NCBI GenBank assembly: GCA_964394625.1
Contig: CAYMYK010000204.1
Coordinates: 1 to 5,387, forward strand
Length of the DNA stretch: 5,387 bases
From: JAUVYV01 sp964394625
GTDB lineage: Bacteria > Planctomycetota > Phycisphaerae > Sedimentisphaerales > Anaerobacaceae
Reading direction: 5' to 3'
Shown piece after piece: positions 1-4,900 of this stretch. The stretch's first letter is position 1. Each line of letters begins with the position of its first letter. A program made the position numbers and the translations under genes. The notes below the pieces were generated by a model. It ran no database searches and was not told where the DNA came from. It was given only the letters and a program-made list of their open reading frames with translations.

Positions 1-1
1 C

Positions 2-466
2 CGAAAGGACAAGAAAATCGCCATTTCCTGCGCCCCCGAAGAGCTCCAGGAGCTCGGCGCCCAGATAATAGCCGACCTGTTCGAGAGCGACGGCTGGGAC
101 ATCAGATTCCTCGGCGGCGGCCTGACTAACGACGACATTTTAAGCTACGTCCACGAATTCGCACCCGACATCCTCCTGATATACGGCACAACACCAAAGC
201 AGGCGCCCGCCATCAGGCGGCTGATAGACAGAATAAAAGAGGTGGACGCCTATCCAAACATGCGTATAATGCTGTCAGGCGGTTTGTTTGACCGCGCAGA
301 AGGCCTCTGGCAGGAAATAGGCGCCGACCTGTTCGCTCCTACAGCCGAGCAGGCACTGGAAATCGCATCCGGCAAGGTGCCCATAGAGCCGGCCACGAGA
401 ACCATTAACCAGAGAAAAAAGAAACGCCGGGCGCTGACCGAGCGGCAGTCCGCACAGGTCGCCTGA
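2..466 (+). CDS. B12-binding-like domain protein, 3' part (start outside window)
   Basis: Open from the window edge to TGA at 464-466, giving 154 residues; the start lies upstream. Residues 5-123 read as a cobalamin-binding Rossmann domain of the MtbC/CarH/methionine-synthase type. There is an opening strand (KKIAIS), a helix ending LGAQIIADLFESDGWDIRFLGG, the second strand unit PDILLIYGTT, the LSGG glycine motif at 91-94, and IGADLFAPTAEQALEIA near the end. The family DxHxxG motif, whose His is the lower cobalt ligand, aligns to E14-L-Q16-E-L-G19, so the Asp is Glu and the His is Gln. The domain may therefore bind cobalamin base-on, bind something else, or only serve as a protein interaction fold. 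The last 20 or so residues are strongly basic (QRKKKRR at 137-143), suggesting contact with nucleic acid or a flexible tail. Any N-terminal partner domain (HTH, PAS, methyltransferase) is out of view. Fold assignment is fairly sure; function is not. Confidence 0.75.
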   Translation, partial: RKDKKIAISCAPEELQELGAQIIADLFESDGWDIRFLGGGLTNDDILSYVHEFAPDILLIYGTTPKQAPAIRRLIDRIKEVDAYPNMRIMLSGGLFDRAEGLWQEIGADLFAPTAEQALEIASGKVPIEPATRTINQRKKKRRALTERQSAQVA

Positions 467-481
467 CGAACAGATACGACA

Positions 482-502
482 GCCGGCAAAAGTAATTGCG
501 GC
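482..502 (+). other. Short hairpin after the B12-like gene
   Basis: GCCG (482-485) and CAA (487-489) pair with TTG (496-498) and CGGC (499-502), leaving a bulged G at 486 and a 6-nt loop. It begins 16 nt after the stop codon. No T-run follows, so it is not a canonical Rho-independent terminator. It may be a weak 3' end or processing structure, or chance. Confidence 0.2.
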
Positions 503-611
503 CCACACCCTTCGTAAATCAGGTTATTGGACGGATTCAGATTAAGTCTCTACAGAAAAGTGTCGAAATATATGACAGAACCGAATTTACGCTCAATTTG
601 GGGGGCGACAA

Positions 612-923
612 ATGCGAAAACCGTGGACAGAAGCTGAGATAAAGCTGCTGAAAAAACTCTATCCCTCGAGCAAGACAAACGACCTGGCCGAGCGGCTCGA
701 CAAACCCTTGTATGTGGTTGCATACAAGGCAAGATGCCTCGGTCTAAAGAAGCAGGAAGGTCATTTGCTCTGGACCAAAAAGGAAATCGGCGTGCTCAAG
801 CGAATGTTTCCCGATTACCGGCTCAGCATAGAGGACATCGCCGACCGTATCGGCAGGGGTATCAAGGCAGTGAGAACCAAGGCCAATCAGATAGGCCTGA
901 GACGCGGCAAACGGCCCAGGTAA
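612..923 (+). CDS. Small protein with two Myb/SANT-like DNA-binding repeats
   Basis: A 103-residue basic protein. Repeat 1 (residues 4-46) starts PWTEAEIKLLKKLYP and ends VVAYKARCLGL. Repeat 2 (53-97) starts LWTKKEIGVLKRMFP and ends KAVRTKANQIGL. Each has the Trp-Thr start and the acidic/hydrophobic first helix. A second helix (LAERLDK, IADRIGR) and a basic third helix follow, the last being the presumed DNA-recognition helix. This is the Myb/SANT-like helix-turn-helix pattern found in bacterial and phage regulators. The tail GLRRGKRPR is strongly basic. ATG at 612 is the start that includes the first Trp; a GGGGGG run at 600-605 lies 6 nt upstream as a rough ribosome binding site. It follows the B12-like gene by 145 bp on the same strand, so co-transcription is possible but not shown. 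It is probably a DNA-binding regulator with unknown targets. Confidence 0.8.
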   Translation: MRKPWTEAEIKLLKKLYPSSKTNDLAERLDKPLYVVAYKARCLGLKKQEGHLLWTKKEIGVLKRMFPDYRLSIEDIADRIGRGIKAVRTKANQIGLRRGKRPR

Positions 924-1001
924 AAAAGGCCGGAACGCAAAGCATCAAGCTCACTCCATATCCCGCCGACAAACGGCGGTTATACGGCAGCCGTCAGCTT
1001 G
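902..1001 (+). promoter_or_regulatory. Structured RNA candidate with partial c-di-GMP-I (GEMM) riboswitch resemblance
   Basis: GGCAAAC at 906-912 is followed by a hairpin (CGGCC 912-916 with GGCCG 928-932) and then by GGAACGCAAAGC (932-943). That order, GGCAAAC then stem then ACGCAAAGC, is the conserved left half of the GEMM (c-di-GMP-I) aptamer. Downstream are an enclosing helix CAAGCT/AGCTTG (946-951 with 996-1001), an inner hairpin CCGCCG/CGGCGG (963-968 with 974-979) extended by TAT/ATA and CC/GG, and AGCCG at 989-993. Against it: the 5' part lies inside the Myb-like gene's last codons, the first stem lacks a GNRA loop, the usual 3' GGxAGC...GG..CC segment is poor, and no + strand gene follows closely. 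Treat it as a weak candidate. Confidence 0.2.
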
Positions 1002-1028
1002 TGTTTGACAACCTCCTGCTGCAATACA

Positions 1029-1062
1029 CAGGGGCTGCAGGGTAATTTCTCTGCAGCCCCTG
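1029..1062. terminator. Perfect 12-bp inverted repeat between convergent genes
   Basis: CAGGGGCTGCAG (1029-1040) pairs exactly with CTGCAGCCCCTG (1051-1062). A G-T wobble and a G-C pair continue inward, leaving a TAATTT loop. It sits between the + strand Myb-like gene and the - strand dockerin fragment, whose stop is at 1091, as expected of a shared terminator. Neither side has an immediate T-run; the nearest on the + strand is TAATTTTA about 15 nt later. Termination is therefore inferred from position and stem strength, not from a canonical motif. Confidence 0.5.
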
Positions 1063-1090
1063 AGCTTTCAGCTTGTAATTTTACGACGGC

Positions 1091-1366
1091 CTAATTGAGC
1101 CAGTAATCGGCAAACATAGCCAGGTCCAGGCAGTCTATGCTGAAGTCCTTATTCAGGTCGCAATTGTAGAACCAGGGCTCCGTATGGTATTCAATTTGGA
1201 CATTATCCACATAGAGGTACATCTTCAGTTGTGAACCGGTCTCAAAACGAATCATAGTGTCTGGGCAGGCGTAGGCGGTAACGTCGAAACTCGCAGAGCC
1301 GGCCCCGGCGCTGTAGTCATAGTCAGCCAGCGTATCCCAGGTTTGTCCGCCGTCCCTGCCCCCACT
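1091..1366 (-). pseudogene. 3' fragment of a secreted jelly-roll and dockerin-tagged protein
   Basis: Reading on the - strand to TAG at 1091-1093, about 90 residues are recognisable. SGGRDGGQTWDTLADYDY followed by SASFDVTAYACPDTMIRF and LYVDNVQIEY is the end of a beta-sandwich domain of the type with a DGG-x-TW strand and a YVDNVQIE last strand. The segment CDLNKDFSIDCLDLAMFADYWLN holds a dockerin-like calcium loop (DxNxDxxxDxxD; the usual Gly after the third ligand is Phe) in a single repeat ending the protein, typical of Phycisphaerae exoproteins. The frame stays open to an ATG at 1396, but the codons beyond about 1366 are argB sequence in another frame, so that ATG is not a real start. The 5' part of this gene, with any signal peptide and catalytic domain, is missing. 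It is most likely a non-functional remnant. Confidence 0.7.
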
Positions 1367-1609
1367 GCGGCTCAAGACCTGCCTCGTGCATCGCACCAGT
1401 TATCGCCTTGCCCCCGCCGCGCACTATCACAGGCCGCATCCCAACCGTCGCCATAAACGCCACGTCAGTCAGAAGCTGCTTGCGCAGAGACTCATCATCG
1501 AGCACACTGCCGCCCAATTTCACGACCACTATCTTGCCGCGGAACTTACGTATATACTCCATCGCCTCGATAAGTCCGCGGCCTTCGATATTGCTTCTTC
1601 CGTGCCCAT
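1346..1609 (-). pseudogene. argB: argB (N-acetylglutamate kinase) 5' fragment, frameshifted and truncated
   Basis: N-acetylglutamate kinase makes N-acetylglutamyl phosphate in arginine synthesis. IEAMEYIRKFRGKIVVVKLGGSVLDDESLRKQLLTDVAFM, then VGMRPVIVRGGGKAITGAMHEAGLEPQW and QGRR, match the ArgB N-terminus in order: the YIxxFRGK lead-in, the KxGGS phosphate loop, the acidic D-D, the hydrophobic VGxxPVxV strand and the GGG loop (here RGGG where HGGG is usual). The likely start is ATG at 1609-1607, giving MGTEEAISKA, with GGAG just upstream. That frame is lost at 1580-1577, where one base is missing, and the ArgB frame resumes at GGA 1577-1575. The similarity stops near 1346-1350, so roughly two thirds of the enzyme (usually about 260-300 residues) is absent. 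It cannot be a working kinase. Confidence 0.8.
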
Positions 1610-1719
1610 AACTCCAAAAATCCCCTACCCAAGCCAAGCCGAAAGTCTATGATTCCCACCCCTGCGAGTCAAACCATAATTCCACCGCCCCAAAATACAT
1701 GCCCAGGCCCATTTTTGGC

Positions 1720-1747
1720 TTGCTTTGTCGGGAGAATCGGGTAAACT
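1720..1747 (+). promoter_or_regulatory. Candidate sigma70-like promoter for the GH30 gene
   Basis: TTGCTT (1720-1725) and TAAACT (1742-1747) are 16 nt apart, matching 3 and 4 of 6 consensus positions. A start near 1754 would give a leader of about 175 nt containing both hairpins and the small ORF. Inferred only from pattern; planctomycete promoters are poorly defined. Confidence 0.3.
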
Positions 1748-1762
1748 AATGTTATGAGAGTC

Positions 1763-1792
1763 TTGACAGCGTTCCGGCGGTGCCGGTACTGT
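1763..1792 (+). promoter_or_regulatory. Alternative promoter with perfect -35 box
   Basis: TTGACA (1763-1768) is a perfect -35 hexamer; TACTGT (1787-1792) at 18 nt spacing is a poor -10. The spacer contains a 5-bp hairpin (1774-1786), which would be unusual in a promoter spacer. It is an alternative to the site at 1720-1747. Confidence 0.25.
1774..1786 (+). other. Leader hairpin 1
   Basis: CCGGC (1774-1778) and GCCGG (1782-1786) pair perfectly around a GGT loop. It would lie in the transcript only if the upstream promoter is used. Confidence 0.35.
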
Positions 1793-1821
1793 AGCTGCCT
1801 TCTGGAATCTCTAAGGTAGCT
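1793..1821 (+). other. Leader hairpin 2
   Basis: AGCTGCCTT (1793-1801) pairs with AGGTAGCT preceded by A (1813-1821), nine pairs with one G-U, around an 11-nt loop. With hairpin 1 it makes a structured leader 38 nt upstream of the small ORF. No T-run follows, so it is not a simple attenuator terminator. Confidence 0.35.
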
Positions 1822-1858
1822 CATAAACTGTACTGCTTAACTAATTCAGAGGAGGAGT

Positions 1859-1924
1859 ATGCAGGCAGCAGCACAATTCGCACGCGCAGAAAAGAGGAAT
1901 ATCATTTCTTTCAGGAAAGGGTAA
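1859..1924 (+). CDS. 21-codon leader ORF upstream of the GH30 gene
   Basis: ATG at 1859 has a near-perfect Shine-Dalgarno run, AGAGGAGGAG, at 1848-1857, much stronger than that of the large gene that follows. The peptide begins MQAAAQFARAEKR and ends FRKG, with TAA at 1922-1924; it is basic, has no membrane segment and matches no family I recognise. Its stop is 4 nt before the GH30 start codon, so ribosomes finishing it could restart there. It may be a real leader peptide that couples or tunes translation, or a chance ORF in which the purine run serves another purpose. The frame differs from that of the GH30 gene, so it is not an N-terminal extension. Confidence 0.4.
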   Translation: MQAAAQFARAEKRNIISFRKG

Positions 1925-1928
1925 TAAG

Positions 1929-4900
1929 ATGAAGAGTCTCTGTAAACTAATGTTGGTCGCCGTAATGATTATTCAGGTCTCGTCTGTCTTGGCGGGAACA
2001 GGATTGGTGGAGGATTTCAATGATGACACGCTCACCAGGTGGACCGGAAGCGGATACTATCAGCTCACCGAGGCAAACCAGGAATTAAAAGTTGTCGTCA
2101 ATAAACGGAATAATTCGTGGGCTTCGTTCTACTGGTCGTTTGCGGTGGATATGGTTGATATGTCTGAAAATCCCTACGTGACTATCAAGGTCAAGTCCGA
2201 CGTGGATATGAACTTCGACTTCTCGGTGTGGGATAACTACAGTCATTATGCCTATCCGGTCATCGGAGAATGGCAGGGCGCAGAGATTGTGGCTTCGGAC
2301 GACTATCAAACGTATTGCTTCAACTTTACAGGCATACCCGATGTTAACCTTGTAAACGTTTTCAGACTTAATTTCGTCTGCAATCCGGGCAGTCCTGTAG
2401 CCGAAGGGACTGTCTATATCGATGATATACGCCTCGGCAGCGCCGCGGTGCTGACGCCCACGATTACAAACGTTGCCACCCAGCAGCACGTTATAAATGC
2501 AGGCCCGAGGACAATTCCTTTCAGAGGAGTCTCGGACGGCACAGGGGGGACTAACCCGATTACGATAACTGCCGTCAGCTCCGACACTAACCTTATCCCG
2601 GACCCGGTCGTTGATTATACCTCGCCGGACTCAACCGGCTATTTTGTTTACACGCCGGTTGCAGACCAGACCGGTGCTGCCACGATAACCGTCAACGTTG
2701 CCGCCATTGGCGCCGATGCCAATGCGGTGATGACCTTCGATATCGAGGTTGAAAAAAACTTTGCCCCGAGAATCGATGCTATAGACAACCAGAACGCTAA
2801 AGCAGGCCGGCACCACTCGCTTGAGCTTACAGATATTGACGACGGAAATCCAAATGCCAGACAGTCTATAACCGTCACAGCCCAAAGCTCGAATCCCGCT
2901 CTGATACCCGACCCGAACGTCGAGTATAACTCCGACGACTTCACCGCGATTCTGACATACACCCCAACCCTTGGTCAAACCGGTTTGGCTGCGATTACCG
3001 TAACCGTTCAGGACGATGGGGCTGCCGTAGCGGGCGGTGCGGACACCAACCAGGTTGTCTTCGACGTCAATGTTTATGAGCTGCTCAACAATCCGCCAAC
3101 GAGTTATGAAGTGGGAGATATCTCTGTTCTTCAGGACGATGGCGAGCAAATCGTTGTATTAGCCGGTATCAGTGACGGCGACGACGACGCAAACCAGACC
3201 GTCTCGATACTCGCCGCCAGCTCGGATACCAATCTCATTCCCACACCTGCGATAGTCTATACTTCACCAGACCAGACGGGCGAGTTGAGATTCACACCCG
3301 CCGCCGGACAGATTGGAACATCCACTATCACCCTGACTGTCAGCGACGACGGGGGACTTCCCAACAATAACGGCAACGAATCAATCGAGACAACTTTCGA
3401 CATCGAGGTTCGCGTCCGACCTATTACAGGTTTCGAAGATGATTTTGAAGACGGTATCATTGACCCCACCTGGTTGGAAACCGGAGAAGGAGCTCATACC
3501 TGCACGGAAGAAGGCGGCGCGCTTAAAATCGTCGTTGACAAAGTCCCCACTGGAAATAAATGGGCCGGCCTCTGGTATGCCATACCAGATGAACTCGATA
3601 TCTCCGAAAACCCGTACATAAGCATAACGATGAAAACGGACAATCCGGACGACATGCTCATATTCCTGTGGGATTATCAGGACCACTACAACACAGCAGG
3701 CACCGTCTGGCAGAGTGTAGGAACAAACTATGTCGAATATTACTTCGACTTTACAGGAAAAACCCTCCAGGGCGACGGACAGGAAGTGGATATATCGAGA
3801 TTGAAGGCGCTGCTCTTCAACTTCGACCCCGGCGGCTTGCCTCTCTATCAGGGTACTTGGTGGTTCGACGACCTGCGGGTCGGCGACCTTGCACATGTAC
3901 CATTCGTCATGCCCGATTGCACTATCGACCCGGCTCCGGATTGTGCCATCGCAGAAAACTCCCCCGAGCAGAACGTTTACCTTACCGGCATTACCGACGG
4001 AAACGACGGTACAAATCCGGTCGGCTTAAACATCCAGAGCAGCAATACATCACTGATTCCCACACCGGGGGCCGGAAGTGTCGTTAACGGATGCGCAACT
4101 CTCACATACACCCCAAATCCCGACACAACAGGAAGCTCGACAATTACCGTCACCGCATCTGCCGACGGCTCAAATGATAAGCAAATCGCCTTTGATATCG
4201 ATGTTGTCACCGTCGATGTCGGCTCAGCCGTCAACGTCAGCCTTGACCTGACTACAACCTACCAGACTATCGACGGTTTCGGCGCCTTCCTCGGCTGGGG
4301 CCCCGATCTGCTTATACCTCATGTTATAGACATAGGTATGTCAATGCCGAGATTCGGGATAATCGGCACCGAGCTCGAACACACAAACGACAACAGCGAC
4401 CCCGACATTATCGACTTTGACAACCTCGACTATTCCGCACTGAATATGGACTTCATGAAGCACCTAAAAGAACAGGCCGACTGCATTGACAAAATTATCC
4501 TTACCTACTGGAGCCCGCCGGCATGGATGAAAAAGAACAAATGCCTTCCCGCCGATAGCTGGGCCACCGACAACATAATACTGCCGCACTTCTACGAAGA
4601 ATACGCCGAAGATGTTATAGCTCTCATCAAGGCTGTCAAAAAGGAAACCGGCTTCGACGTCTATGCCCTCAGCCTCCAGAACGAACCGCAGTTCAACGAG
4701 CCATACGATTCCTGCGTCATACTCTGGGACCAATATGCCGAAATGCTCAGAGTCATAGGACCCATCCTCGAAGCTGAAGGCATTACTACAAAGCTCTTCT
4801 TCCCTGAAGCGCTCCTCGCTCAGGGTAGAATCGACGATTACATCCACACCCTTAATGCCGACCCAATCGCAAGACAGTACATGGACATCGTCGCCGTACA

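Larger units (their letters stand above)
1610..1928. other. Intergenic and 5' leader region of the GH30 gene
   Basis: This stretch of 319 bp separates the divergent argB remnant from the GH30 gene. From 1610 to about 1715 I see no coding or clear structural signal. From 1720 on lie two candidate promoters, two hairpins, a short leader ORF and the ribosome binding sites, annotated separately. Confidence 0.6.

Noticed and set aside
734..1045. Open frame of 103 codons on the + strand overlapping the Myb-like gene
   Set aside because: It is Gln/Arg-rich and low in sense, overlaps a convincing domain protein in another frame, and its 3' half runs through the hairpins.
1386..1652. Plus-strand open frames over the argB remnant
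   Set aside because: They are antisense to clear ArgB motifs and have His/Arg/Pro-rich composition typical of a shadow frame.
1063..1660. Possible mobile element carrying the argB/dockerin segment
   Set aside because: I found no transposase, no terminal inverted repeats and no target-site duplication around the segment.
1754..1819. Small ORF starting ATG at 1754 in the leader (MRVLTAFRRC...)
   Set aside because: It has no ribosome binding site, and its ATG lies at the predicted transcription start. It is probably chance.
2085..3896. Several - strand open frames of up to 172 codons opposite the GH30 gene
   Set aside because: The + strand frame is open for 1153 codons with recognisable domains; the antisense frames show no motifs and follow from its codon bias.
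3668..4087. Plus-strand 139-codon open frame inside the GH30 gene
   Set aside because: It is Arg-rich, lies in a different frame across CBM copy B and Ig4, and shows no family signature.
2460..4217. Repeated modules considered as CRISPR or other short-repeat array
   Set aside because: The repetition is at protein level only, with units of about 100 residues and diverged DNA; there are no short identical repeats with spacers.
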